This document shows, in pieces, positions 46,956 to 55,644 of a stretch of 64,000 bases of DNA (positions are counted from its first letter, which is position 1; each line of letters starts with the position of its first letter). Under the pieces are notes generated by a model. The model did not search any database, had not been told where the DNA came from, and saw only the letters and a list, made by a program, of their open reading frames with translations. A program made the position numbers and the translations under genes. The DNA is from Luteimonas sp. MC1825 (GTDB lineage Bacteria; Pseudomonadota; Gammaproteobacteria; Xanthomonadales; Xanthomonadaceae), in NCBI RefSeq assembly GCF_014764385.1, contig NZ_CP061714.1:1-64000 (forward strand). The letters run 5' to 3'.

Positions 46956-48040
46956 ATTCAACCACCAAGTGCGACAGTCCTGATCAAGCGCGGATTCTCT
47001 GTTCGGGCGTTTCATAGTCGTAGCGCTTCCTCGGTCTGGTATTGAGTTTGTGAGCGATTGCATCGCACTGTTTCTGGGTCAGCTTCGCCATGCTCTTGCC
47101 CTTCTGCAGGTACTGGCGGATCAGCCCGTTGGTGTTCTCGTTGGTGCCACGCTGCCACGGGTGGTGAGGGCGCGCGAAGTAGAACGTCGTTCCGGTCGCG
47201 GCCTCGATCTCCGCATAGCCATGGAACTCGGTGCCGTTATCCGAGGTGATCGTGATACACGGCAGCGGCGCTGCTTTGATCATCTCGATGACACGGCGAT
47301 TCAATGCCTTGGTGGTGCGGTTGGGTAGCTTGCCGATCATCAGGTAGCCCGTGGCACGTTCGACCATGGTCACGATGCAGGACTTCTCCCAGGACGCCCC
47401 CATGACCGTGTCGATTTCCCAGTGGCCGACCTCGAGCCGCGCCTCAATTTCGACTGGCCGCTCCTCGATCATGCGCTTGCCTTGCAGCCTTCCGCGGCGC
47501 TCCAGGCCGTAGTGCCGCTTGCGCCGCTTATAGCGGCGGCGCAGCTCTAGATACAGCGTGCCGCCTGCACGCCAGTCACGCCGCACGTGGCGGTAGATCG
47601 ACTGGAAGCTGATCGCAAACTCGCCCTGCCGAAGCACGCCGGCAATCTGCTCGGGGCTCCATTGCTGCATCAGCAGCGCCTCGACTCGGGCGTACTGCAT
47701 CGGAGCGTGGTGCGGACCGCGGCGGCTGCGTCGGAGCCGACCGTTCCGACGCTCCTGGGCTTTGCTGTAGCAGTAGTGTCCGCCCTTGGGACAGGGCGTC
47801 AGGTTGCGCTTGATCTCGCGATAGATCGTGCTTCGGTGACGGCCCAGGATCAGGGCAATCTCGGCCACGCTGTGCCTGGTCTTGCGGAGCTTGGAGATCA
47901 GGTATCGTTCGTCTCTGGTGAGCTGGCAGTACTTCACGGTTGGGGCTCCTTTCTTGCCGGATAAGAGTCCCTTCCAGTCTGCCAGCTCACCTCTCCTTTT
48001 CGGGGCGCTGGATTTGTCGCACTTAGTCTGGCAATTTCTG
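46951..48040 (-). mobile_element. IS30-family element, copy 4
   Basis: 1090 bp flanked by CGG on both sides (46948-46950 and 48041-48043), with CCTAAC next on the right. Confidence 0.93.
46984..47937 (-). CDS. IS30-family transposase (copy 4)
   Basis: 317 aa, same as copy 1; GTG start at 47937. Confidence 0.92.
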   Translation of the reverse strand: MKYCQLTRDERYLISKLRKTRHSVAEIALILGRHRSTIYREIKRNLTPCPKGGHYCYSKAQERRNGRLRRSRRGPHHAPMQYARVEALLMQQWSPEQIAGVLRQGEFAISFQSIYRHVRRDWRAGGTLYLELRRRYKRRKRHYGLERRGRLQGKRMIEERPVEIEARLEVGHWEIDTVMGASWEKSCIVTMVERATGYLMIGKLPNRTTKALNRRVIEMIKAAPLPCITITSDNGTEFHGYAEIEAATGTTFYFARPHHPWQRGTNENTNGLIRQYLQKGKSMAKLTQKQCDAIAHKLNTRPRKRYDYETPEQRIRA

Positions 48041-48042
48041 CG

Positions 48043-48102
48043 GCCTAACAATTCATTCAAGCCGATGCCGCTTCGCGGCACGGCTTAATTCAGTCGTTAG
48101 GC
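48043..48102 (+). repeat. attC 44 (60 bp)
   Basis: GCCTAAC/GTTAGGC intact to the right of IS copy 4; arm ATGCC/GGCAC. Confidence 0.93.
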
Positions 48103-48426
48103 CTTGTTTCCCGCACTGTTGTTGCCGGGTTCCCGGCAATCTGCAGCGCCTCGCTTATCCGCAGCGTTCGCACCTCGCACACGCGGTGCAGATATTGGCA
48201 TTCGCCCCTGCAGCAGCTCGGCTTCGGACAGGCTCGACTCTCCGCAAGATTCGACCGGCCGAGTCGGCTTCGGACAGGGCGCTGTGAGAGTTCTTGGCCG
48301 CGCGAGCCAAGTGTTCTGGCTTCGGCCCCGGCAAATGCAAGCCTCGGGCCGCTGGGCCAGACTTGTTGTACTGTTCGGCTCAGGGGTTGGGCTGTCGCAA
48401 GGTCGGGCGTAAGCTCGGGTGCGGCG
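48097..48426 (+). other. Cassette 45 body: ORF-less family alpha
   Basis: No credible gene. TGTTGTACT at 48364-48372. Three GGCTTCGG motifs. Confidence 0.8.
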
Positions 48427-48538
48427 GCCTAACAATGCGCTCAAGCCGACACCACATCGGGGCGCAAACCATGTGGCAGATAAAGCTTGCCACATGCTTC
48501 ACGCCCCGCTGCGGCGCGGCTTAGCTTAGGCGTTAGGC
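48427..48538 (+). repeat. attC 45 (112 bp)
   Basis: GCCTAAC/GTTAGGC; arm ACACC with ACATCGGGGCGC; inner repeat ATGTGGCA/TGCCACAT, and L' has TTAGC in place of TTAAC. Confidence 0.92.
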
Positions 48539-48554
48539 CCTTGAGGAGAGTTCT

Positions 48555-48833
48555 ATGCGACTTCCCGTCCTTTTAACTGCACTTGTGGGTTTGAGCGCCT
48601 GTGCCAGTCAGCCCAAGAACCAAGGGCCGATGGACTCGGATTCGTTCCCTAAGTGCGAGCGGATCAACTGCACGGAGCCAGTGGCAGAGTTGCGTGCGCC
48701 TGAGGGCGCAGTGCTGTCATTCGAGATCTGCAACGGGGCAAGCCGCAGCTACTCTTATCGCCGATCTGGTGAGGCTTGGGTGCTCACGTCGTACGCCATG
48801 GCCGCAACCACCTGTCCTTCTGCGCAGCCGTGA
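48555..48833 (+). CDS. Cassette 46: small lipoprotein
   Basis: 92 aa with signal sequence and lipobox LSAC; four further Cys. GAGGAGAG precedes the ATG. No family recognised. Confidence 0.7.
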   Translation: MRLPVLLTALVGLSACASQPKNQGPMDSDSFPKCERINCTEPVAELRAPEGAVLSFEICNGASRSYSYRRSGEAWVLTSYAMAATTCPSAQP

Positions 48834-48851
48834 GGGCCGTACGGCACAAAG

Positions 48852-48963
48852 GCCTAACAATGCGTTCAAGCCGAACCCGCTTCGTTACGCGGCCCAGGCG
48901 GCAGGTACAGCTTGCCACCTGGCCCACTCCACTGCGCGGGTCGGCTTAACTTAGGTGTTAGGT
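48852..48963 (+). repeat. attC 46 (112 bp)
   Basis: R'' GCCTAAC; right core GTTAGGT (start of cassette 47); arm AACCC/GGGTC, CAGGCGGCA variant. Confidence 0.92.
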
Positions 48964-48992
48964 GGCAGGGACAGTTCTAGGGGGCTTGAACA

Positions 48993-49637
48993 ATGACTAT
49001 CAGCAATACGCTCATCATCTTGGCCACCCTGTTGGGTCCTATCCTTGCGGTGCAAGCGCAAAAGTGGCTCGAGGTGCTGCGAGAGCGGAGGCAACGAAAG
49101 GCATGGGTGTTCCACACCCTCATGGCAACACGCGCAGCTCGTCTTTCTCCGGAGCACGTGCAGGCACTGAATATGATTGATCTCGCCTTCTATGGCACCC
49201 GCTTCCTCGGGAATAGCCGCCGAACAAAACGCGAACAGGCGGTTCTCGATTCTTGGCGAGAGTACTTGGATCACCTCACAACCGAGTTTGATGAGAACGG
49301 CCTTCAGAACTGGTCGTCGCGCGGTCAAGAGCTTTTCGTAAACCTTCTGCACACCATCGCACTTGACGTCGATTTTGCGTTCGATCGGGTCCAACTCAAA
49401 AAAGGCGTCTACTCTCCCGTTGCCCACAGCAGGCTTGAGGAAGAGCAGGAGAGGGTTCGGCAACTCGCCATGTCTGTTCTCTCTGGAGAGAGCGCGCTGA
49501 AAATGGACGTAACTAGTCTGGCGGTTAACCAGGAAGCCTTGGCAGAGCAGCTGGAGCTTCAGCAGGCCATCCGCGCAGCGCTGGCGGGCGAAACATCGCT
49601 GTCCGTCAACGTTGCAGCGCCCACAGCTGCCACCTAA
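48993..49637 (+). CDS. Cassette 47: DUF6680-like membrane-anchored protein
   Basis: 214 aa. N-terminal helix TISNTLIILATLLGPILAVQ, then QKWLEVLRERRQRKAWVFHTLMATRAARLSPEHVQALNMIDLAF, which I recall as DUF6680. Long helical C-terminal part. Function unknown. Confidence 0.68.
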   Translation: MTISNTLIILATLLGPILAVQAQKWLEVLRERRQRKAWVFHTLMATRAARLSPEHVQALNMIDLAFYGTRFLGNSRRTKREQAVLDSWREYLDHLTTEFDENGLQNWSSRGQELFVNLLHTIALDVDFAFDRVQLKKGVYSPVAHSRLEEEQERVRQLAMSVLSGESALKMDVTSLAVNQEALAEQLELQQAIRAALAGETSLSVNVAAPTAAT

Positions 49638-49743
49638 CAATTCGTTCAAGCCGAACTTGCTTCGTTACACCAAACACATGGCAGAAGAAGCTTGCCATGT
49701 GTTTGGCTCCACTACGCAAGTCGGCTTAACTCAGGCGTTAGGC
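49632..49743 (+). repeat. attC 47 (112 bp)
   Basis: R'' ACCTAAC pairs with the cassette's own start GTTAGGT; arm AACTT/AAGTC. Confidence 0.92.
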
Positions 49744-49746
49744 GCT

Positions 49747-50109
49747 ATGGAACGATTGCCGTTACTTGCAGCCGCCTTCTTGCTGTTCGCCGGCCAGGCC
49801 ATTGCAACGAACACGCTGTGCGCTTTCAATGGGGCGGACCAGTCCGGACGCTACTCCCTCGAGTTCATTGGTTCGGGTGAGATAGCGATGATCCAAGTCA
49901 ATGACCCACGCTCCATGCGCTTGGCGAGCTATGTGGTCCATGACTTCAGCTATCGCGAGCGACGTATAGACATGGTGCACGCGGGATCGGACAAGGAAGG
50001 CTTCCTGCCTGCATTTACCCTCAAGGGGTCCGGGGAGAATGTGCTGCTCAGCATCGCAGGCCGCAGTATCGTCGGGGAGCTAACTTGCCAGTGGCAGCAC
50101 GACGCGTGA
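49747..50109 (+). CDS. Cassette 48: secreted hypothetical protein
   Basis: 120 aa with a signal peptide (MERLPLLAAAFLLFAGQAIA) and two Cys far apart (LCAF, LTCQW), suggesting a disulphide in a beta-rich fold. Confidence 0.68.
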   Translation: MERLPLLAAAFLLFAGQAIATNTLCAFNGADQSGRYSLEFIGSGEIAMIQVNDPRSMRLASYVVHDFSYRERRIDMVHAGSDKEGFLPAFTLKGSGENVLLSIAGRSIVGELTCQWQHDA

Positions 50110-50113
50110 TAGC

Positions 50114-50225
50114 GCCTAACAATGCGTTCAAGCCGACACCGCATCGGGTCGCAAACCACATGGCAGGTACAGCTTGCCATGCGCTTCACGCCCCGCTGCG
50201 GCGCGGCTTAACTTAGGCGTTAGGC
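50114..50225 (+). repeat. attC 48 (112 bp)
   Basis: GCCTAAC/GTTAGGC; arm ACACC with GCATCGGGTCGC. Confidence 0.93.
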
Positions 50226-50253
50226 GCACCACTGCACCGCAAGGAGGCGTGAA

Positions 50254-50574
50254 GTGAAACTGACAGACTCGGAAATTCGCCACTTCAAGAACGTACTGTG
50301 GGGCACGCGCTTCTGGGCGTCGTTCCGCTGGGTTCTGTTGGGTGTTCTGGGCTACACCGCCGTCGCACACTTCAGCGGCTGGAAGCCGCAGACCCGTCCG
50401 GACTGGCTGGTTGCCGGAGCTCTCTACATGCTTGTCGCTTGGCCAGGCCTGTGCCGCACCTACGTATTTCACACGCTTCGCCGCGTTGTTGCGGAGGACC
50501 CGGAGGCGAGGGCGCAGCTTGCTGCGGCTGGCGTTAAAGAGTTCGCGTCTGGCACCCCGGCGGGGCGCGCCTAA
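50254..50574 (+). CDS. Cassette 49: small membrane protein (paralogue of cassette 28)
   Basis: 106 aa, same start context (AAGGAGG, GTG) and nearly the same sequence as cassette 28, 14 kb away. Confidence 0.72.
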   Translation: MKLTDSEIRHFKNVLWGTRFWASFRWVLLGVLGYTAVAHFSGWKPQTRPDWLVAGALYMLVAWPGLCRTYVFHTLRRVVAEDPEARAQLAAAGVKEFASGTPAGRA

Positions 50575-50680
50575 CAATGCGTTCAAGCCGAAGCCGCTTC
50601 GTTACGCAAAGCACATGGCAGATACAGCTTGCCATGTGCTTCGCTCCACTACGCGTCTCGGCTTAACTTAGGTGTTAGGC
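50569..50680 (+). repeat. attC 49 (112 bp)
   Basis: GCCTAAC/GTTAGGC; arm AAGCC/GTCTC. Confidence 0.93.
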
Positions 50681-50684
50681 GCTT

Positions 50685-50966
50685 ATGCCAGATCCTCAGC
50701 ACTTCAAGCAGGAGTTCCAGCGGTCTCGTCGCAAGGGGCTCTGGTTCGGGGTTGCGGTTCCTGGCTTGCTTCTGATTGGCGCGCTGCTGTGTGCGCTCAA
50801 CTCTCAGCCATGGTTCTTCCCACTTGGTCTCGTGGTTGGAGCTGCGGCCTTTGTGTTCTTCGGTGCCAGAGCCTATCGCTGCCCAAATTGCGGAGCATTT
50901 CCGGAGCCTGATGTCCCGCACTTCAATCCGGAGGCATGCTTTGTCTGCAAAACCGCACTTCGCTGA
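50685..50966 (+). CDS. Cassette 50: membrane protein with zinc ribbon (paralogue of cassette 39)
   Basis: 93 aa, with CPNCGAF and CFVCKTALR. Differs from cassette 39 at about eight residues. Confidence 0.72.
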   Translation: MPDPQHFKQEFQRSRRKGLWFGVAVPGLLLIGALLCALNSQPWFFPLGLVVGAAAFVFFGARAYRCPNCGAFPEPDVPHFNPEACFVCKTALR

Positions 50967-50978
50967 TCTCGGTTACGC

Positions 50979-51090
50979 GCCTAACAATGCGTTCAAGCCG
51001 ACACCGCATCGGGGCGCAAACCACATGGCAGATACAGCTTGCCATGTGCTTCACGCCCCGCTGCGGCGCGGCTTAACTTAGGTGTTAGGC
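50979..51090 (+). repeat. attC 50 (112 bp)
   Basis: GCCTAAC/GTTAGGC; arm ACACC with GCATCGGGGCGC. Confidence 0.93.
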
Positions 51091-51161
51091 CTCCAGAGCG
51101 TCACACCTGTGCATGTCGAGGCGTCCTTGCTTCTCCTTTGGAACTATTGATCGAGAGACCC

Positions 51162-51335
51162 ATGATCAGCACAGCACCCCAATCGCGCGGAAAGATGATC
51201 GCTGTCGGGCTCACAGCAGGTGCCGGGCTAGGCAGCGCTCTGGGAGTCCTTTTTGGCAACATCCCAGTCGGCCTTGCGGCCGGAGTAGCCTTCGGGCTTC
51301 TTGCTGCCTCCGTACTGTCAAGACGCAGCCGATGA
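51162..51335 (+). CDS. Cassette 51: very small membrane protein
   Basis: 57 aa from ATG 51162 after GAGAG. Glycine-rich paired helices (AVGLTAGAGLGSALGVLFG, AAGVAFGLLAASVL). Short, so less certain. Confidence 0.55.
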   Translation: MISTAPQSRGKMIAVGLTAGAGLGSALGVLFGNIPVGLAAGVAFGLLAASVLSRRSR

Positions 51336-51360
51336 TTCGCGTGCTGGCCCCGGCGCGGCG

Positions 51361-51420
51361 GCCTAACAAATCATTCAAGCCGATGCCGCTTCGCGGCACG
51401 GCTTAATTCTGGCGTTAGGC
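51361..51420 (+). repeat. attC 51 (60 bp)
   Basis: GCCTAAC/GTTAGGC; arm ATGCC/GGCAC. Confidence 0.93.
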
Positions 51421-51743
51421 GCTCATAGCACGCAGTAGTAGCGGTTGCCGCGTTGTGTGCCAACTCGCCCTGTCTCGGCTTCTGGCACTTCGCTGTGTAT
51501 TACGCACGCGCGGTGGGCGGCGTCGTCAGGCACCTCGGCTTCGGCCACACGCAGCCTCGTGACAAGGTTGCGACATCTGCGGCCGGCTTCGTGCGGAATA
51601 AGCGTGCGACTTCTGCGCCGCACGACCGGTCGGCACGGCTCCAGAATCATCTCTGTCACGGCAGCCTAGGTTCTGTCGCAAGCGCGTTACGGGCTTCGGC
51701 CAGGTTGCAGTATCTTACCGGCCTTGGCTTCGGCTACAGTTGC
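51415..51743 (+). other. Cassette 52 body: ORF-less family delta
   Basis: No credible gene. Ends with GGCTTCGGCTACAGTT just before R'', as in cassettes 16 and 66, but its R'' is the normal GCCTAAC. Confidence 0.72.
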
Positions 51744-51855
51744 GCCTAACTATTCGTTCAAGCCGACACCGCTTCGTTCCGCGAACCACATGGCAGGTAC
51801 AGCTTGCCATGTGCTTCGCTCCACTACGCGGCGCGGCTTAACTCAGGTGTTAGGC
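51744..51855 (+). repeat. attC 52 (112 bp)
   Basis: GCCTAAC/GTTAGGC; arm ACACC/GGCGC. Confidence 0.93.
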
Positions 51856-51860
51856 CCCAT

Positions 51861-52208
51861 ATGAAGACTGTCGCGTTGTTGCTCCTACTCGTCTTGGCTT
51901 CGGGAACCAATGTTGCACGCGCTGCTGACCTCACAGCGTCAGCTGAGTGGGCCGCTTCCGTGCAGGAGAGAGTTCTGAGCAACTGGTCGCGGCCAGCCCC
52001 CCGGTCTGAGACGGTAGCGACTTGCCGTATCTATCTCACGATATCGCTCGCCGGTACGGTAGAAGCAGCAGAGTTCAGACAACCGTGTGGAGATGAGGCG
52101 CTAGAGCAATCGATCCGCACAGCTGTTCAGCGATCGTCGCCGCTGCCACTGCCTCGGGATCCTGGTGCATTCCAGCGCTTGCTGGTTCTAAACTTTCAAG
52201 CTCGCTGA
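51861..52208 (+). CDS. Cassette 53: secreted TolA/TonB-C-like protein
   Basis: 115 aa with a signal peptide ending RAA. VLSNWSRPAPRSETVATCRIYLTISLAG-V then SIRTAVQRSSPLPLPRDPGAFQRLLVLNF resembles the TolA C-terminal domain. It could interact with Tol or TonB partners; inferred from similarity only. Confidence 0.7.
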   Translation: MKTVALLLLLVLASGTNVARAADLTASAEWAASVQERVLSNWSRPAPRSETVATCRIYLTISLAGTVEAAEFRQPCGDEALEQSIRTAVQRSSPLPLPRDPGAFQRLLVLNFQAR

Positions 52209-52214
52209 GCTGGG

Positions 52215-52326
52215 GCCTAACAATGCGTTCAAGCCGAAGCCGCTTCGTTACGCGGTCCAGGCGGCAGGTAAAGCTTGCCACCTGGTCCGCTCCACTACGC
52301 GTCTCGGCTTAACTTAGGTGTTAGGC
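52215..52326 (+). repeat. attC 53 (112 bp)
   Basis: GCCTAAC/GTTAGGC; hybrid of arm AAGCC/GTCTC with the CAGGCGGCA inner stem. Confidence 0.93.
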
Positions 52327-52341
52327 GCTAGAACAAACATC

Positions 52342-52824
52342 ATGGCAACCTTGATACTCGCAATCCTGATGACTGGGACGCTGCCTGCGCTCCTGCCGCG
52401 GTGGCGGCATGCTCTTCTCGTAGCTGGCGCTTTTCTCGCTGCGTTAGTCGTTGCATTCCTGTATTTTCTCCTTGACCTGGGTGAAAATCCAAGTGGCGGA
52501 GACGGCCCTGCCTTTGCCACCTTCGTCGTCCTTTTCGGCTGTGCTCAAGCCATCGTTGCGGCATCTCTCATTGGACGGCTCATTGCTCATAGGCTGGCCC
52601 GCGCACTGACCCTGCCCACCAAGAGCCGCGTCGTAAAGTTCTTGCTTGCTTTTTCGCTCGTTCCCTGTGCGCTAGCAGTCGCGCTGGCGACTCTGCACTA
52701 CGCCTCGAACGGACTCATCGGCCTCGCGGTTGTCGTATTTTTCCCGTTCTTCTGGCTGGGGCTGGCATTGCAGCTAGCGTCTAACAATTCATTCAAGCCG
52801 ATGCCGCTTCGCGGCACGGCTTAA
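52342..52824 (+). CDS. Cassette 54: membrane protein with attC-encoded tail
   Basis: 160 aa with four to five membrane helices, ending NNSFKPMPLRGTA from the attC. No family recognised. Confidence 0.64.
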   Translation: MATLILAILMTGTLPALLPRWRHALLVAGAFLAALVVAFLYFLLDLGENPSGGDGPAFATFVVLFGCAQAIVAASLIGRLIAHRLARALTLPTKSRVVKFLLAFSLVPCALAVALATLHYASNGLIGLAVVVFFPFFWLGLALQLASNNSFKPMPLRGTA

Positions 52825-52838
52825 TTCTGGTGTTAGGC
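52779..52838 (+). repeat. attC 54 (60 bp)
   Basis: R'' GTCTAAC, R' GTTAGGC; arm ATGCC/GGCAC. Confidence 0.9.
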
Positions 52839-53138
52839 CTTGCTTCCCGCACCGTTGTTGCTCGGTTCCAGGCAAGCTGTAGCGTCTCGCGTATCCGCAG
52901 CGTTGGCACCTCGCACGCGCGGTGCAGGCATCGGCAGTCAGCCCTGCAACACCTCGGCTTCGGACAGGCGCGACTCTTCGCAAGATTCGACCTGCCGCGT
53001 CGGCTTCGGGCAGTGCGCGGTGAGAGTTCTTGGCCGCGCGCATGGGGCGTTTCGGCAGCACCAGTCACGGCGCTTGTTGTACTGTTCGCCTCAGGGGTTG
53101 GGCTGCCGCACGTCGGGCACAGGTGCCAGGGAACGGCG
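52833..53138 (+). other. Cassette 55 body: ORF-less family alpha
   Basis: No credible gene. TGTTGTACT at 53075-53083. First of three consecutive alpha cassettes. Confidence 0.8.
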
Positions 53139-53198
53139 GCCTAACGAGTCGTTCAAGCCGATGCCGCTTCGCGGCACGGCTTAACTCTGGTGTTAGGC
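53139..53198 (+). repeat. attC 55 (60 bp)
   Basis: GCCTAAC/GTTAGGC; arm ATGCC/GGCAC. Confidence 0.93.
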
Positions 53199-53522
53199 CT
53201 TGTTTCCCGCACTGTTGTTGCCGGGTTCCAGGCAATCTGTAGCGCCTCGCTTATCCGCAGCGTTTGCACCTCGCACGCGCGGTGCAGGCATCGGCAGTCA
53301 GCCCTGCAGCACCTCGGCTTCGGGCAGGCGCGACTCTCGCCAAGATTCGACCTGCCGAGTCGGCTTCGGACAGGGCCGTGTGAGAGTTCTTGGCCGCGCG
53401 AGTCGATGGCTCTGGCTTCGGCCGGAGCAAGTGCCAGCTCAGGTCCTTCGGCAAGACTTGTTGTACTGTTCGGCTCAGGGGTTGGGCTGTCGCAAGGTTG
53501 GGCGGAAGCTCGGCGTGCGGCG
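53193..53522 (+). other. Cassette 56 body: ORF-less family alpha
   Basis: No credible gene. TGTTGTACT at 53459-53467. The first ~170 bp are nearly identical to cassette 57. Confidence 0.8.
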
Positions 53523-53634
53523 GCCTAACAAGTCGTTCAAGCCGAAGCCGCTTCGTTACGCAAAACACATGGCAGGTAAAGCTTGCCATGTGTTTCGCTC
53601 CACTACGCGTCTCGGCTTAACTCTGGCGTTAGGC
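53523..53634 (+). repeat. attC 56 (112 bp)
   Basis: GCCTAAC/GTTAGGC; arm AAGCC/GTCTC. Confidence 0.93.
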
Positions 53635-53958
53635 CTTGTTTCCCGCACTGTTGTTGCCGGGTTCCAGGCAATCTGTAGCGCCTCGCTTATCCGCAGCGTT
53701 TGCACCTCGCACGCGCGGTGCAGGCATCGGCAGTCAGCCCTGCAGCACCTCGGCTTCGGGCAGGCGCGACTCTCGCCAAGATTCGACCTGCCGAGTCGGC
53801 TTCGTGCTGGCCGCAGTGGGAGTTCTTGGCCGCGCGACTCGACCTTCTAGGCTCCGCTCGCGCCGGGTGCCAGGCCAAGCTCTCCGGCAAGACTTGTTGT
53901 ACTGTTTCGCTCAGGGGTTGGGCTGTCGCGGGTCGGGCACAAGTGCCGGGCAGCGGCG
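53629..53958 (+). other. Cassette 57 body: ORF-less family alpha
   Basis: No credible gene. TGTTGTACT at 53895-53903. Confidence 0.8.
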
Positions 53959-54070
53959 GCCTAACAAATCGTTCAAGCCGAATCCGCTTCGTTACGCGAA
54001 ACACATGGCAGGTAAATCTTGCCATGTGTTTCGCTTCACTACGCTGCTCGGCTTAACTCTGGCGTTAGGC
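53959..54070 (+). repeat. attC 57 (112 bp)
   Basis: GCCTAAC/GTTAGGC; arm AATCC. Confidence 0.92.
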
Positions 54071-54087
54071 CGCTGGGGAGGGCTACG

Positions 54088-54471
54088 GTGAACTTGAACC
54101 ACGTGACACTTCCGGCGGTGGACATCGACGCATCTGTCGCGTTCTACAGAGGCATGGGCTTCACGCTGATCGTCCTCTCGCCTCATTACGCCAGGTTCGA
54201 ATGCCCTGAGGGTGACGCCACCTTCTCGCTCCACCTGTCCGTCGAGCCTTCGGGTGCAAGCGGAGTAGTTGTGTACTTCGAGTGCTCGGACCTAGACGCT
54301 CGGGTTGCGGAACTCCAAGGGCGCGGCTACGTATTCTCCAAGCCACCCACGGACGAGCGCTGGCTCTGGCGAGAGGCTCGGCTTCAAGACCCATCCGGCA
54401 ACACGCTCTGCCTCTTCTGGGCCGGGCAGAACCGCAAGAGTCCGCCTTGGCGCGTCTCGGCAGCGGCCTAA
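54088..54471 (+). CDS. Cassette 58: VOC (glyoxalase/bleomycin-resistance) family protein
   Basis: 127 aa from GTG after GGGGAGGG. LNHVTLPAVDIDASVAFYRGMGF, VVVYFECSDLDARVAELQGRGY and EARLQDPSGNTLCLFW are the two VOC modules. Candidate metal ligands are the first His and the Glu residues. It could be a resistance or isomerase protein; substrate unknown. Confidence 0.88.
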   Translation: MNLNHVTLPAVDIDASVAFYRGMGFTLIVLSPHYARFECPEGDATFSLHLSVEPSGASGVVVYFECSDLDARVAELQGRGYVFSKPPTDERWLWREARLQDPSGNTLCLFWAGQNRKSPPWRVSAAA

Positions 54472-54577
54472 CAATGCGTTCAAGCCGAAGCCGCTTCGTT
54501 ACGCAAAGCACATGGCAGGAAAAGCTTGCCATGTGCTTTGCTCCACTGCGCGTCTCGGCTTAACTTAGGCGTTAGGC
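54466..54577 (+). repeat. attC 58 (112 bp)
   Basis: GCCTAAC/GTTAGGC; arm AAGCC/GTCTC. Confidence 0.93.
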
Positions 54578-54582
54578 CCCTT

Positions 54583-55029
54583 ATGAGGCTCCGCGGTATT
54601 CCCATGCAAGGACTCAAGCTTCTGGCTACAGCGCTGATTACCATGGCGCTTCCAAGCTGCGCTGCGCAGAATGCTCGCCCGGCTACTTCAATGGCGCCGG
54701 TATCTAGCCTGTGCGATCTCCTTGCGACGTCAGCGCCACTGAGTACCGTGGCTTCATTCCAGGCCGTAGCCTCAACGGACTTCCATCACGGGATCACGCT
54801 AAAGGATCCTGCGTGCCCAAACACAGGCCTGCGGGTCGGCCACGTGGAGGATGGCGCAGACGAGAGCGTCGAGCGCTTTATCAATCAATTGAGGTCGCTG
54901 GCGCCGCATTTGACTTGGCGCTCTGCGCGCGGCAGCTTCACCGGGCGCATCACGCGTAATGCTTCCGGCAAGCAATACGTAGCGCTACTGGGGGCGCACG
55001 ACTTTCAGGAGGTTGCATATGGGCCATAG
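54583..55029 (+). CDS. Cassette 59: putative lipoprotein
   Basis: 148 aa (ATG 54583; ATG 54604 would give a tighter signal peptide). Lipobox LPSC. Mature part with two further Cys. No family recognised. Confidence 0.66.
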   Translation: MRLRGIPMQGLKLLATALITMALPSCAAQNARPATSMAPVSSLCDLLATSAPLSTVASFQAVASTDFHHGITLKDPACPNTGLRVGHVEDGADESVERFINQLRSLAPHLTWRSARGSFTGRITRNASGKQYVALLGAHDFQEVAYGP

Positions 55030-55037
55030 CTCGCGGG

Positions 55038-55149
55038 GCCTAACAATGCGTTCAAGCCGAAGCCGCTTCGTTCCGCAAAGCACATGGCAGGTACAGCTTG
55101 CCATGTGCTTTGCTCCACTACGCGTCTCGGCTTAACTTTGGTGTTAGGC
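55038..55149 (+). repeat. attC 59 (112 bp)
   Basis: GCCTAAC/GTTAGGC; arm AAGCC/GTCTC. Confidence 0.93.
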
Positions 55150-55155
55150 GCTTCA

Positions 55156-55512
55156 ATGACCTATTCCGCAGCCCTTGCAATCATCGCCCTAGCCAGCTCT
55201 TCGGCAAGCCCGGAGTTGTGCCGCGGTCTCGAAAGCAAGATCGAACCGGATATACGCATTTTGGAGTCTGACCTGAGCCAGTCAGCTGCAATCGAAGCCA
55301 CTGAAAAGCTCAGAGACATGGTTGCTCGCGACAACTTGACGGGCGAGTTCCAGTTCGGAGCGCTCAACCAGTCAAAGATCATCCGCGGGTACATCCTGCT
55401 CCGCCAGGCAACGGCAGACCGAGAGGAGTTTGGCGCCGACTCGGCAGAGGCGGCGGAGTCAGCCAAGTCGTTGTGCACCTGGCTCAGCACGGAGGGGTTT
55501 TGGTATGACTAG
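55156..55512 (+). CDS. Cassette 60: secreted helical hypothetical protein
   Basis: 118 aa with a short signal peptide (TYSAALAIIALASSSA) and a helical acidic mature part. No family recognised. Confidence 0.63.
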   Translation: MTYSAALAIIALASSSASPELCRGLESKIEPDIRILESDLSQSAAIEATEKLRDMVARDNLTGEFQFGALNQSKIIRGYILLRQATADREEFGADSAEAAESAKSLCTWLSTEGFWYD

Positions 55513-55527
55513 TTCGTCGCAGCCAGC

Positions 55528-55639
55528 GCCTAACAATGCGTTCAAGCCGACACCGCATCGTGTCGCAAACCACATGGCAGGTACAGCTTGCCATGTGCTT
55601 CACGCCCCGCTGCGGCGCGGCTTAACTTAGGCGTTAGGC
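55528..55639 (+). repeat. attC 60 (112 bp)
   Basis: GCCTAAC/GTTAGGC; arm ACACC with GCATCGTGTCGC. Confidence 0.93.
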
Positions 55640-55644
55640 GTCAT

